This document shows positions 40,627 to 50,325 of a stretch of 64,000 nt of DNA, piece by piece. The notes beneath the pieces were generated by a model. The model was not told where the DNA came from, searched no databases, and was given only the letters and a program-made list of their open reading frames with translations. The stretch covers positions 4,340,001 to 4,404,000 of the forward strand of contig NZ_RJJY01000001.1 in the NCBI RefSeq assembly GCF_003751085.1. Direction: 5' to 3'. Made by a program: the position numbers and the translations under genes. This DNA is from Micromonospora sp. Llam0. Lineage in GTDB: Bacteria > Actinomycetota > Actinomycetes > Mycobacteriales > Micromonosporaceae. Position 1 is the first letter of the stretch. Every line of letters starts with the position of its first letter.

Positions 40627-42399
40627 GTGACATCGACCACACCGGACATGGCCGCCGCGACCCGCACCGCGCAGCTGGCCGCCGACCCCGCCCAGCCGAT
40701 CTGGATCACCCTGCTCGACCCGGCCGAGGTAGCCGAGGCCGCCGGCCGGGTCGACCCGGACGCCCCGCTGGCCGGCACCGCCGTCGCCGTGAAGGACAAC
40801 CTGGACCTCGCCGGGCACCCCACCACCGCCGGCTGTCCGGCCCTGGCCGAGAGGCCCGCCGCGTCGTCGGCCACCGCGGTACGCCGGCTCACCGACGCCG
40901 GTGCCGTGATCATCGGCAAGACCAACCTGGACCAGTTCGCCACCGGGCTCGTCGGCACCCGCAGCCCGTACGGCGCCTGCCACAGCGTCGCCAGCGCCGC
41001 ACACGTCAGCGGCGGCAGCAGCTCCGGCAGCGCCCTCGCCGTCGCCACCGGACTGGTGCCGGTGGCGCTCGGCACCGACACCGCCGGTTCCGGCCGGGTA
41101 CCGGCCGCCTTCAACGGCATCGTCGGGGTCAAACCGACCCGGGGACTGGTCTCCACGGTCGGTGTGCTGCCCGCCTGTGCCGGGCTGGACTGTGTCACCA
41201 CCTTCACCCGTACCGTCGCCGACGCCCGGCCGGCGCTCGCCGCCCTCACCTGGGCCGACCCCGACGACCCGTGGTCCCGGCCGGTGCCGGCCCAGCCGCC
41301 GCCGGGGGTCGCCGACCGGATGCGGGTGGTCGCGGTCCCGGACCGGCCACTGGACCTCGACCCGGTGCACGAGACCGCTTGGCGGGCGGCGCTACGGCGG
41401 CTGCGTACCGTCGCCGCGCACGTGGTCGAGGTCGACGTCACCGCGTTCCTGGCCACCGCCCGGCTGCTCTACGACGGGCCGTGGCTGGCCGCCCGCTGGG
41501 CCGCGTTCGGACACCTGCTGGAGCCGGACGGCCCGCACCTCGACCCGACGGTACGGGCCATCGTGCGGCGGGGCCGCGACATCGCCGGTCCGGACGTCTT
41601 CGCCGGGCTGGACCGGCTCGCGGCGCTGCGCCGCCGCACCGAGCAGATATGGTCCGACGTGGACGCTCTACTGCTGCCGGTCACCCCCGGCCACCCGACC
41701 CTGGCCGAGGTCGCCGCCGACCCGGTCGGGGTCAACGCCCGGCTGGGCCAGTTCACCAACTTCGTCAACCTGCTCGACCTGTGCGCGGTCGCGGTGCCGG
41801 CGCAGACCCGCACCGACGGGCTGCCGTTCGGTGTCCAGTTCGTCGCCCCGGCCTTCGCCGACGCACCGCTGCTCGACCTGGCCGCGCTCTGGTGCGGCGA
41901 GTCGGTGACCACCCCGGCCGACGAGCCGACCGGGACGATCGCACTGGCGGTGGCCGGCGCGCACCTGACCGGGCTGCCGCTCAACCATCAGCTGGTCGAG
42001 CTGGGCGGGCGGCTGGCCTACCGGGCGCGGACCGCCCCCGGCTACCGGCTCTACCGGCTGGCCGGGGCGGGGCTGCCCCGCCCCGGGCTGGTCCACACCG
42101 GTGACGGACCGGCCGGCGGGATCGCCGTCGAGGTGTGGCGGCTGCCGCACCAGGCGGTCGGCGCGCTGCTCGGCACCGTACCGCCGCCGCTCGGGCTCGG
42201 CTCGGTCGAACTCGACGACGGCAGCCGGGTCGCCGGTTTCCTCGCCGAGGAACACGGCGTACGGGACGCGGTCGACGTCACCGCCGCCGGCGGCTGGCGG
42301 GCCGCCGTCGCCGGCGGGCCGGACCCGCTGGCGGTCGGGCCGGCCGGCGGTGTCACGACAACCGGGGGTGTCACGACAGCCGGCGGAGGATCTCCTTGA
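40627..42399 (+). CDS. Allophanate-hydrolase-like amidase (AtzF type)
   Basis: 590 residues. The N-terminal amidase-signature domain has the Ser-cisSer-Lys triad: Lys56 in VAVKDNLDLAG, cis-Ser131 in SGGSSSGS, nucleophile Ser155 in GTDTAGSGRVPA. TAGSGRVPAAFNGIVGVKPT and LDCVTTFTRT match allophanate hydrolase. The C-terminal ~130 residues (ALAVAGAHLTGLPLNHQL, then AVEVWRLP, FLAEEHGV) match the small second domain of AtzF/DUR1,2-type enzymes. Hydrolysis of allophanate to ammonia and CO2 is expected, so the upstream importer probably brings in a nitrogen source that is converted to allophanate. No urea carboxylase, biuret hydrolase or carboxyguanidine deiminase is visible in the window. The C-terminal 10 codons run into the convergent arginase-like gene. 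Confidence 0.88.
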   Translation: MTSTTPDMAAATRTAQLAADPAQPIWITLLDPAEVAEAAGRVDPDAPLAGTAVAVKDNLDLAGHPTTAGCPALAERPAASSATAVRRLTDAGAVIIGKTNLDQFATGLVGTRSPYGACHSVASAAHVSGGSSSGSALAVATGLVPVALGTDTAGSGRVPAAFNGIVGVKPTRGLVSTVGVLPACAGLDCVTTFTRTVADARPALAALTWADPDDPWSRPVPAQPPPGVADRMRVVAVPDRPLDLDPVHETAWRAALRRLRTVAAHVVEVDVTAFLATARLLYDGPWLAARWAAFGHLLEPDGPHLDPTVRAIVRRGRDIAGPDVFAGLDRLAALRRRTEQIWSDVDALLLPVTPGHPTLAEVAADPVGVNARLGQFTNFVNLLDLCAVAVPAQTRTDGLPFGVQFVAPAFADAPLLDLAALWCGESVTTPADEPTGTIALAVAGAHLTGLPLNHQLVELGGRLAYRARTAPGYRLYRLAGAGLPRPGLVHTGDGPAGGIAVEVWRLPHQAVGALLGTVPPPLGLGSVELDDGSRVAGFLAEEHGVRDAVDVTAAGGWRAAVAGGPDPLAVGPAGGVTTTGGVTTAGGGSP

Positions 42400-43129
42400 C
42401 CAGCGGGCCGAGCCGGCCGGCGGCTCCGTGGCCCGGGTCCCAGGTGCAGGCGACGCCGACGGCGGCCACCCGCCCGGTGTCCAGCACGGCGGTCACCGCG
42501 TCGGCGACCTCGGCCAACTGCGGGCCGCCCGACGCCGGGAACCGCAGCCCGGGCAGGTCGACCGGGTCGACCACGTCGGCGTCCAGGTGCAGGTAGATCG
42601 GCTGGTCCGGCAGCTGACCGACCGCGTCGGCGACGTCGCCGACGCGGCGGTGCCGGATCGCCGACCGCCGTAGGTGGTCGGCCTCCGGCGGGTCGAGGTC
42701 CCGGCCGTCGGCGAGCACGATGTCGCGCTCCGCGACCGGCCTCAAGTCGAGCGCCGTCGCGATCAGGTCGCGCCGGTGGCCGGTCAGCAGCCGCAGCGGC
42801 ATCCCGCCCAGGTAGCCGCTGCTGGTCGTCTCCGGGGTCTGCAGGTCGCCGTGGGCGTCGAACCAGACCACCGCCGGGTCGACGCCGACGCGTTGCAGAC
42901 CGGCCACCACTCCGAGGGAGGTGGTGCAGTCGCCGGACAGGACCAGCGGGCGGTGCCCGGTGGACACCGCACCGGCGACGGTCACCGCGACCGCCCCGTA
43001 CAGCCAGGCCAGCCGCGCCCACCGGATGCCGTCGGGCAGCGACGGCATCACGGTCGTCTCCGCCGACCCCGGCACGTCCAGCTCGGGCAGGTACTCGTCG
43101 AGATGGTAGGGCACCAAGATGCTCGTCAC
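42371..43129 (-). CDS. Arginase/agmatinase (ureohydrolase) superfamily protein
   Basis: 252 residues. Metal-centre motifs are recognisable: LSGDCTTSLG (arginase GGDHS region, with Cys replacing His), VVWFDAHGDLQTP, and YLHLDADVVDP. Thus one metal-ligand His is altered, as in several actinobacterial members. Other family enzymes act on arginine, agmatine, formiminoglutamate or guanidine. It is convergent with, and overlaps by 29 nt, the allophanate hydrolase gene, which suggests related nitrogen metabolism but not cotranscription. Substrate unassigned. Confidence 0.85.
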   Translation of the reverse strand: MTSILVPYHLDEYLPELDVPGSAETTVMPSLPDGIRWARLAWLYGAVAVTVAGAVSTGHRPLVLSGDCTTSLGVVAGLQRVGVDPAVVWFDAHGDLQTPETTSSGYLGGMPLRLLTGHRRDLIATALDLRPVAERDIVLADGRDLDPPEADHLRRSAIRHRRVGDVADAVGQLPDQPIYLHLDADVVDPVDLPGLRFPASGGPQLAEVADAVTAVLDTGRVAAVGVACTWDPGHGAAGRLGPLVKEILRRLS

Positions 43130-43178
43130 CCGGCAGAGACTACCGTGGACACCGCCTCTCCACAGGGGACCTGACCGG

Positions 43179-45190
43179 TCAGGATGCCGGCGCCAGCCCG
43201 GTCCCGAGCATCGCCTCGGCCCGTTTCACCAGGTAGTACCAGGCGGTCTCGCTGTGCTCGGTCACCTCACCCATCGGCATCTCGGGATTGTCGAACGGCT
43301 GGGTCTGCAACTTGAGCAGATAGCCGGTACGCGGGTCGAAGCCCCACCAGACGCTGCCGGCCGCCTGGTAGTCCGGGGTCTGTTCCACCGCGTTCCAGAC
43401 CAGGGTGACCGCCGGGTAGTCCCTGGCGGTCACCACCGGGCCGTAGTCGGTGTAGTCGGCGGCGGTGCGCTCGGCGCGGCACTGGACGGAACCCAACTGC
43501 CGCAGGTATTCCTCGACGGCGGCCCGCTGCCCGGCCGGTACGTGCGACACCTGCACCTGGGCGCTGATCAGGTCGCTGGCCCCGCCGAGGTAGAGGTAGC
43601 CGGTGCCGTGCGGGGTCGAGCTCCACTCCAGTTGCCACTCCGGGTCCCCCGGGCAGCCGCGGAACGGGCCGAACGGTGCGAACTGGTCCTGCTGCGTGAC
43701 CACGAAGTCGGTCGGTCCGGTGCCGGCCCGGTAGTTGCCGTCACCCGGTCTCGGCACCACCTCGGCCAGCCGGTCCAGCGGCGGATCGGTGACGGTCAGC
43801 CGCGCCGACCGCCGGCCGCTGTCGCCGGTGAAGCTCTGCCGGGCCAGCTCCACCGTGCCGGACAGCAGTTCCCGGATCGCCCCGGCGTTGCGCCAGACGG
43901 CCAGCACCGCGTCGAACCGGCGCTTCACCAGACCACTCAGGCTGTTGCTGATCGCGTTGAAGACCCCTTCGACGTACGTTTCCGCCGGCTTCTCCATGAA
44001 CTTCAGCACGAAGTCGACGATCTGCTCGGCGCAGCGCACCACGCCTTCGTAGTAGGCGTTCGCGGCGGACAGCACCCAGCCGGTGATGTCGTTGCCGGTC
44101 GGGTTGCCGATGGCCCGGCCGAGTTTGATGCTCTCGGTAAGGATGCACTCGGCCGTCTGCAGGTACTTCTCGGACTGCCGCCACATCTGCAGCGCCCTGC
44201 TGTCCGGGCTCAACGGCAACAGCAGCTGCAGCAGCAGACCGGAGGCGTCCAGCAGGACGTGGCCGTAGTCCAGCCGGGCGCTGAGGGTGATCGTGCCGGA
44301 CTCGGGCAGCTTCGCCGGGTCGAGCCGGAAGGTGACCCGGGTGCCGGAGCTGAGCACCACGGCGGTGTCGCCCATCAGCGTCCGGACGTCTTCGATCAGC
44401 GCGGTGTAGATGTTGTCCCGGCCGGTCGGGCCGGTGCCCGAGTCGGGGGCGGACTCGACGGTCAGCGCCGGCGGGAACTCCAGCAGCAGCGGGTAGCCGA
44501 CGGTATCGCCGATGCTGAACTGGTATGTGCCGTCCCGGTCGGGGTGGAAGGTGGCGCAGGTCTCCAGGCCTTGGACGAAGTTGTCCAGCTCGACCCGGAC
44601 CGGCAGGGCCTGGTAACGGCACTCCAACGGCGGCGGTACGGACAGGATGCCGGCGATTCCGGCGACGTACCGGTTGGCGTTGACCCCGCGTTGCAGCGCC
44701 AGGGCCGCCTGCGCGGCGGTCTCCTCCTCGTCCCAGGCGGCGAGCACCCAGTGGGAGAAGTGCCGGGTCTGGGTGGTGATCGTGCCGGCGTCGGCGTCGA
44801 CGTCACCGCCGAGCGGCAGCCACTGCCCCAGTCGTCGACGTAGACGGCGATGAACATGTCGTCGACCGGGGCGTCCGCCGGGTAGTCGAAGGTGATGGTG
44901 GCCGGCCCGGTCAGCTCGCCACCGTCGAGTTCGACGCTGGCCACCTCGCCGAGCGGGGTGATCATGCTCGGCTCCGGGAAGCCCGGCGCGTCGTCGGCGA
45001 CGCCGACCCGCAGGCTGGTGCCACGGCCGTCGACCGACGAACCGTCCACCCGGACGGTCACCCCGGCCGCCGGGTCGCTCGCGGTCAGTGGCTCGCCGGG
45101 GCGGTTCAGCACCACCAGGGTGACGGTGACGGCCAGGGCGAGGACGGTGACCACGACGGCCACGACTGTCACGAGACTGCGACGACTCAT
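43179..45190 (-). pseudogene. Frameshifted secreted/membrane-anchored hypothetical protein
   Basis: Coding similarity runs through two frames. The N-terminal ~120 residues start MSRRSLVTVVAVVVTVLALA (signal anchor) and read in one frame until DMFIAVYVDDWG. The rest, from QWLPLGGDVDADAG to the stop at 43179, is in another. The break lies at the run CCCC (44826-44829); one extra base there restores WGQWLPLGG. It may be a sequencing error, a recent mutation or a phase-variable run. The complete protein would be ~670 residues with internal hydrophobic helices and a Cys-rich C-terminal part (VQCRAERTAADYTDYGP). I do not recognise the family. Confidence 0.65.
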
Positions 45191-45196
45191 GATCAC

Positions 45197-45311
45197 GCAG
45201 TCTCGCCAGCCGCCGCCGGCCGGACAACCACCTCCGGGGCCGGCCCGGCCCGCCGACCGGCCAGGTCAGCGGGCCTATCGTCAACCCGTCACGATCGTCC
45301 GGGTCACCAGG
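45197..45311. other. Gap between hypothetical and sugar ABC operon
   Basis: About 115 nt with no gene and no strong hairpin; it probably holds the promoter of the frameshifted gene. Confidence 0.4.
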
Positions 45312-46208
45312 TCAGCCCTTGGTGGCACCGGCGGTCAGGCCGCCGATCAGCTGACGCTCGGCGATCGAGTAGAAGGCCAGCGCCGGGACCATCGCCAGCA
45401 CGACGTATGCCAGGACCTTGGCGCTGTCGTCGGCGTACTGGCCCTGGAACTCCTGCACGCCCACCGGGATGGTCCACCAGTTCGGGTCGTTGAACACCAC
45501 CAGCGGGAGCATGAAGTTGTTCCAGCTGGCCACGATGGCGAGCACCGACACGGTGGCGATCGCCGGCCGGGCCATCGGCAGCAGGATCCGCCAGAAGAAG
45601 CCGAACGGCGTACAGCCGTCGAGGATCGCCGACTCCTCCAGCTCCCCCGGTATCGCCCGGAAGAACGACCGCAGGATGATGATCGTCACCGGCAGACCGA
45701 ACGCCGCCTGGGGCAGGATCACCCCGAGCGGGTTGTCCAGCAGACCCATCGTGCGCAGCAGGATGAACAGCGGCAGGATGGCGACCGCGAACGGGAACAT
45801 CAGCCCGATCGTGAAGAACAGGAACAGCATTTCCCGACCCCGGAACGCGTACCGGGCGAAGACGAACGACGCCAGCGCCGCCACCCCGACCACGATCACC
45901 GCGGTGGCCAGCGCGATCAGCGTGCTGTTGAACAGCTGCCGCCAGAACGATCCGGAGCCGAGGATCTCGAGGTAGTTCTCCGGTATCCACGGCGACGGCA
46001 GACCGAACGGGCTGTTGGACAGCTGGCGGTTGTCCTTGAACCCGCCGAGCAGTGCGAAGGCGATCGGTACCACGATGATCAGCCCGACGATGATCGAGAC
46101 GGTGTGCAACGACAGGGACTGGGCCGGGCCGAGCAGCCGCGACATCCGGCCGCCACCCCGGTTTCCCCGCTCCGGCCGGGGCCGTGCGGTACGGGTCGGG
46201 GCGCTCAT
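45312..46208 (-). CDS. Carbohydrate ABC transporter permease, second subunit (MalG type)
   Basis: 298 residues, six hydrophobic segments. The cytoplasmic coupling loop reads ELEESAILDGCTPFGFFWRI, the EAA-type loop of family-1 sugar permeases. MALG-like order TLIALATAVIVVGVAALASF, then YAFRGREMLFLFFTIGLMFP, is clear. The ATG overlaps the stop of the preceding permease (ATGA). It is the last gene of the operon and no ATPase is present, as is usual where a shared MsiK-type ATPase serves many sugar importers. Confidence 0.92.
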   Translation of the reverse strand: MSAPTRTARPRPERGNRGGGRMSRLLGPAQSLSLHTVSIIVGLIIVVPIAFALLGGFKDNRQLSNSPFGLPSPWIPENYLEILGSGSFWRQLFNSTLIALATAVIVVGVAALASFVFARYAFRGREMLFLFFTIGLMFPFAVAILPLFILLRTMGLLDNPLGVILPQAAFGLPVTIIILRSFFRAIPGELEESAILDGCTPFGFFWRILLPMARPAIATVSVLAIVASWNNFMLPLVVFNDPNWWTIPVGVQEFQGQYADDSAKVLAYVVLAMVPALAFYSIAERQLIGGLTAGATKG

Positions 46209-47134
46209 CGCTGGTCCCCCATGGTGGTCATCGCTCCTTCGAGGTCGCGGCGCAGGATGAAGCGTTGGTACAGCACGGCGAAGGTCAGGCTGATCAGGAA
46301 CATCGCGATGCTGATCGCACTGGCGTAGCCCACTTCGAAGCGCCGGAACCCGTACTGGAACATGGTCACCGCCATGGTCTCCGACGCGTTCAGCGGACCA
46401 CCGCCGGTGAGCACCCAGACCAGGTCGAACAGCTGGATGCTGCCGATCACGGCCAGGAACATCGAGATCCGGATGGTCGGGGCCAGCAGCGGCAGCGTGA
46501 CGTGCCGGAAGATCTGCCAGCCGCCGGCGCCGTCGGTCGCCGCCGCCTCGTGCAGTTCCCGCGGGATGTTCTGTCTGCCGGCGAGCAGCAGGATCATGTG
46601 GAAGCCGAAGTACTTCCAGGTCATCACCAGGAACACCGAGTACAGCACGGTCGACGGGTCGGACAGCCAGGTCGAGCTCAGGCCCTCCAGCCCGACCAGG
46701 CGCAGCACGTGGTTGGCCAGCCCCCGGTTCTGGCTGAAGACCATGTCGAACAGGACCGCGGTGATGACCTCGGACAGCACGTACGGGGCGAAGAACAGCA
46801 CCCGGTAGACCGCCCGGCCGCGCAGCTTCTGGTTCAGCAGCAGGGCCAGCCCCAACGCGAGCGGCAGCTGGACGGTGACCGACAGCACCACCAGCAGGGC
46901 CCCGCGTCGCAGGTCCCCGATGAAGACCGGGTCGTCGAGCAGCCGGACGAAGTTGTCCAGGCCGATGAAGTCGGTCGGTAGGCCGCCGAACCCGTTCCAG
47001 CGGAACAGACTGGTGTACGCCGCGACCAGGATCGGGACGACGACCAGCACGCCGAACAGCACCAGCGCCGGCAGCATGAACAGGCCGATGGTGATCCGGT
47101 CGCTGATCCGGCGACGTCTCAGGTTGCGGTCCAT
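46205..47134 (-). CDS. Carbohydrate ABC transporter permease, first subunit (MalF type)
   Basis: 309 residues, six hydrophobic segments. N-terminal cytoplasmic RRRISDRITIG, then LPALVLFGVLVVVPILVAAY, with the coupling loop ELHEAAATDGAGGWQIFRHV. It precedes the MalG-type gene with a 4-nt overlap and follows the binding-protein gene by 9 nt. Confidence 0.92.
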   Translation of the reverse strand: MDRNLRRRRISDRITIGLFMLPALVLFGVLVVVPILVAAYTSLFRWNGFGGLPTDFIGLDNFVRLLDDPVFIGDLRRGALLVVLSVTVQLPLALGLALLLNQKLRGRAVYRVLFFAPYVLSEVITAVLFDMVFSQNRGLANHVLRLVGLEGLSSTWLSDPSTVLYSVFLVMTWKYFGFHMILLLAGRQNIPRELHEAAATDGAGGWQIFRHVTLPLLAPTIRISMFLAVIGSIQLFDLVWVLTGGGPLNASETMAVTMFQYGFRRFEVGYASAISIAMFLISLTFAVLYQRFILRRDLEGAMTTMGDQR

Positions 47135-47143
47135 CGTCGCCGG

Positions 47144-48427
47144 TCAGCGCTGGGCGACGACGGTGACGGCCTCGGCGACCTGCTCCGGGGTCATCTGCCC
47201 GGCGATCAGTTCGGCGACCCGGTCGTTGACCTCCTGGCCGACCGCCGGGGCGTATGCCTGGTCCAGGTAGAGCTGGAAGTTGCTGGCGTTGGCCAGGGTC
47301 TCGGCGACGGCGGCGAGGTTGGGGTCCTCGATCGCGTCCTCGGCGCCGATGGTGACCGGCAGGAACGCGCCGGTGGCGACGGCGCGGCGCTGCTTGTCCA
47401 CCTGGCTGATGAACTCCAGGAACCGGATCGCGTCCGGCGAGGCGTCGCGGCCGATGGCGAAGCCGCCACCGCCGCCGAACGCGTCGGACGCCGATCCCTG
47501 ACCGCCGTCGACCGCCGGGAACGGGAAGAAGCCGAGGTCGGTGCCGAGCCCGCCCTCGACGCCGGACGCCTCTTCCTGGACGGCTGGGGCCCACTGGCCC
47601 ATCAGTTCCATCGCCGCGTCGCCGTTGCCCATCGCGGCGGCCTGGCCGTCGGGTTGACCGTACGACGCGCCGAGGAAACCTTCCTGGAACGGTTCGAGGG
47701 CGACCAGCTCGGCCAACCGTTCGCCGGCGCCGATGAACGCCGGAGTGGTGAAGTTGTCGTCCTCGGCGGCCTGGCTCAGCGCCTCGATGCCACCGATGCG
47801 CATCGCGAGGTAGGCCCAGTAGTAGTGGCCGGGCCATTTCTCGCCGCCGGCCAGCGCGATCGGTGTGATCCCGGCGGACTTGAGTCGTCCGACGACCTCG
47901 AGGTACTCGGCCCAGGTCTGCGGCGGCGCGGTGATGCCGGCGTCGGCGAACAGCGCCTTGTTGTACCAGAAGCCGACCATGCCGATGTCGAACGGGACGC
48001 CGTACAACCGTCCGTCGATTTCGTACGGCAGCGTCGAGGCTGGCTGCAGGATGTCCCGCCAGGGGGCGACCGCGTCGGTGATGTCCTGGCACAGCCCGGC
48101 CTCGACCTGCTGCCGGAGCACGCCGCCGCCCCAGGTGTGGTAGATGTCCGGCGGGTCGCCGGCCTGGGTGACCGTGGTCAGCCTGGCCTTGAACGCCTCG
48201 TTCTCCAGCGGGGTGATGGTGATGCCGACGCCTTCGTTCTGCGCCTGGAACTCCTCGGCGAACGCCGCCCAGACGGGCAGCATCGGGTCGGTGTTCTGGA
48301 TGTGCCACCACTCGATGCCCGCACTGTCGCTTCCGGAGTCGCCGCACCCGCCGAGGGCGACCGCGCCGGCTCCGAGGCCGGCGAGGCTCAGCAGCGTACG
48401 GCGGGAAAGGTGGATCGGTGTCGCCAT
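47144..48427 (-). CDS. Carbohydrate-binding lipoprotein, ABC family 1
   Basis: 427 residues. Twin-arginine-like SRRTLL with lipobox ALGGC (Cys28), so a Tat or Sec-exported lipoprotein. The mature domain shows the extracellular family-1 hallmarks: GIEWWHIQNTD, AGDPPDIYHTWGGG, and the signature YGVPFDIGMVGFWYNKALF. A GAGGGGA site precedes the ATG; the frame is open for 40 codons further upstream but would cross the divergent promoter. The divergent GH43 gene suggests plant-cell-wall pentose oligosaccharides as substrate. Confidence 0.92.
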   Translation of the reverse strand: MATPIHLSRRTLLSLAGLGAGAVALGGCGDSGSDSAGIEWWHIQNTDPMLPVWAAFAEEFQAQNEGVGITITPLENEAFKARLTTVTQAGDPPDIYHTWGGGVLRQQVEAGLCQDITDAVAPWRDILQPASTLPYEIDGRLYGVPFDIGMVGFWYNKALFADAGITAPPQTWAEYLEVVGRLKSAGITPIALAGGEKWPGHYYWAYLAMRIGGIEALSQAAEDDNFTTPAFIGAGERLAELVALEPFQEGFLGASYGQPDGQAAAMGNGDAAMELMGQWAPAVQEEASGVEGGLGTDLGFFPFPAVDGGQGSASDAFGGGGGFAIGRDASPDAIRFLEFISQVDKQRRAVATGAFLPVTIGAEDAIEDPNLAAVAETLANASNFQLYLDQAYAPAVGQEVNDRVAELIAGQMTPEQVAEAVTVVAQR

Positions 48428-48501
48428 GTGCCGTCCCCTCAGGTAAGCGGCGAGTGTGGTCCCCACCCACCGCTGGTTGCCGAGCAATCGACCAACGTCA
48501 C

Positions 48502-48662
48502 CGAAAATTTCACCTGCGGAACGCCATGAATTGGTGACGTTGCGCACGCTACGACGGCGTTACCGCCCGGTCAAGACCTGATTTCCACACAACGACCGTC
48601 GTCGACGGACCGCAAAGGCCTCCACGAGTGGCATACTTTCCGGAAAACTGCCGAAGCTTTCG
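48502..48662. promoter_or_regulatory. Two LacI-type operator candidates in the divergent promoter
   Basis: CGAAAATTTCA (48502-48512) and CGAAGCTTTCG (48652-48662) fit the same CGAARNTTTCR pattern. The first is about 75 nt upstream of the binding-protein ATG and the second 24 nt upstream of the GH43 ATG. No LacI gene is in the window, so a distant regulator is expected. Confidence 0.5.
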
Positions 48663-48686
48663 AGAGCCAAGCCCGGAGGACCACCG

Positions 48687-50312
48687 ATGCCGACCGACAC
48701 GACCGACGTGGCCACCTCGGCCCGGGTCATCACCAACCCCGTGCTGCGCGGGTTCTACCCCGACCCGTCGGTGCTGCGCGTCGGCGACGACTACTACCTG
48801 GCCACGTCGACCTTCGAGTGGTACCCGGGAGTGACCCTGCACCACTCACGGGACCTGGTGCACTGGCGCCCGCTCGACGGGATCCTCACCGAACGACGGC
48901 TGCTGGACCTGACCGGCGCCGGAGACTCGTGCGGGGTGTGGGCGCCCGACCTGACGTACGCGCACGGCCTGTTCCACCTGGTCTACAGTGACGTCGCCAG
49001 CTTCGCCAGCGGCTACTGGGACCCGCAGAACTACCTGATCACCGCCCCGTCGATCGACGGCCCGTGGTCCGACCCGGTGCCGCTGCACGCTCACGGCTTC
49101 GACGCGTCGCTGTTCCACGACGACGACGGCAGCACCTGGCTGCTGGCGATGACCGCCGACTGGCGGCCGGGCCGCGACCGGTTCGGCGGCATCGAGATCC
49201 AGCGCTACGACCGCGACGCCCGGCGGCTGGTCGGCGACGCGGTCACCATCTTCACCGGTACCCCGACCGGGCTCACCGAAGGACCGCACATCTACCGGCA
49301 CGACGGGTGGTACTACCTGGTCACCGCGGAGGGCGGCACCAGCTGGGAACATCAGGTGACCGTCGCCCGGTCCCGCGCCCTGCTCGGTCCGTACGAGGCC
49401 GACCCGCAGGGGCCGATGCTCACCTCGGTCGGCCGCCCCGAACTGACCCTGCAGAAGGCCGGGCACGGCAGCCTGGTGCGGACCCAGCGTGGCGAGTGGT
49501 ACCTGGCCCACCTGGTCGGCCGGCCCTACACCCCACTGGGGCGGTGCGTCCTCGGCCGGGAAACCGCGATCCAGCGGGTCGACTGGTCCGCCGACGGCTG
49601 GCCGCGGGTCGCCGGTCAGATCCCGGCCGAGCAGGTGCCCGCCCCCGACCTGCCGGCGCACCCCTGGCCCGCCGAGCCGTCCACCGACCACTTCGACGCC
49701 GCGACCCTCGGCCCGCGCTGGTCGACCCTGCGCCGACCGGCCGGGCCGGACTGGACCGACCTGACCAGCCGTCCGTCACACCTGCGGATCGTCGGCGGAC
49801 AGTCCCCGGTCGGACGGCAACGCCCCAGCCTGGTCGCCCGCCGGGTGACCGCACCGAACTGCGTCTTCGAGACGCTCGTCGAGTTCCGCGCGGCCACCCC
49901 CCGCCAGCTCGCCGGGGTGACCGGCTACTACAACACCGAGAACTGGCACTACGCCTACCTGACCCGCACCGACGACGGTCGCCAGGAGCTGCAGCTGCTC
50001 AGCTGCGACAGCGGCCGCCGGCAGGCCTACCCGCAGGTCAGCGTCGACGTCACCGACGTCGCGCGGCTCGGGCTGCGAGTGGTGTTCGACGGCCCGGTGC
50101 TGCGGTTTGGCTACCACCGGGGCGACCACTGGCGCGAGCTGCCGGTCGAACTCGACGCCACCATCCTGTCCGACGAGTACGCCGCTCGGATGACCGACGG
50201 CGAGCCGGAGGCCTGGGGCTTCACCGGCGCGTTCGTCGGGCTGTGGGTGCAGGACATCGGCAACGACGGCGGGTACGCCGACTTCGACCACGCCACCTAC
50301 CGGGAGCTGTGA
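48687..50312 (+). CDS. Glycoside hydrolase family 43 (beta-xylosidase/arabinofuranosidase)
   Basis: 541 residues without a signal peptide, so cytoplasmic. The five-blade propeller of GH43 has the general base Asp26 in GFYPDPSVLRVGDDYY, the pKa-modulating aspartate in GFDASLFHDDDG, and the acid Glu in LTEGPHIY. The C-terminal ~200 residues form a concanavalin-A-like beta-sandwich (ATPRQLAGVTGYYNTENWHY), as in the xylosidase subfamily. It is divergent from the oligosaccharide importer, so it likely cleaves imported xylo- or arabino-oligosaccharides. Fine specificity is not assigned. Confidence 0.95.
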   Translation: MPTDTTDVATSARVITNPVLRGFYPDPSVLRVGDDYYLATSTFEWYPGVTLHHSRDLVHWRPLDGILTERRLLDLTGAGDSCGVWAPDLTYAHGLFHLVYSDVASFASGYWDPQNYLITAPSIDGPWSDPVPLHAHGFDASLFHDDDGSTWLLAMTADWRPGRDRFGGIEIQRYDRDARRLVGDAVTIFTGTPTGLTEGPHIYRHDGWYYLVTAEGGTSWEHQVTVARSRALLGPYEADPQGPMLTSVGRPELTLQKAGHGSLVRTQRGEWYLAHLVGRPYTPLGRCVLGRETAIQRVDWSADGWPRVAGQIPAEQVPAPDLPAHPWPAEPSTDHFDAATLGPRWSTLRRPAGPDWTDLTSRPSHLRIVGGQSPVGRQRPSLVARRVTAPNCVFETLVEFRAATPRQLAGVTGYYNTENWHYAYLTRTDDGRQELQLLSCDSGRRQAYPQVSVDVTDVARLGLRVVFDGPVLRFGYHRGDHWRELPVELDATILSDEYAARMTDGEPEAWGFTGAFVGLWVQDIGNDGGYADFDHATYREL

Positions 50313-50325
50313 CCGGCGGGCCGGC

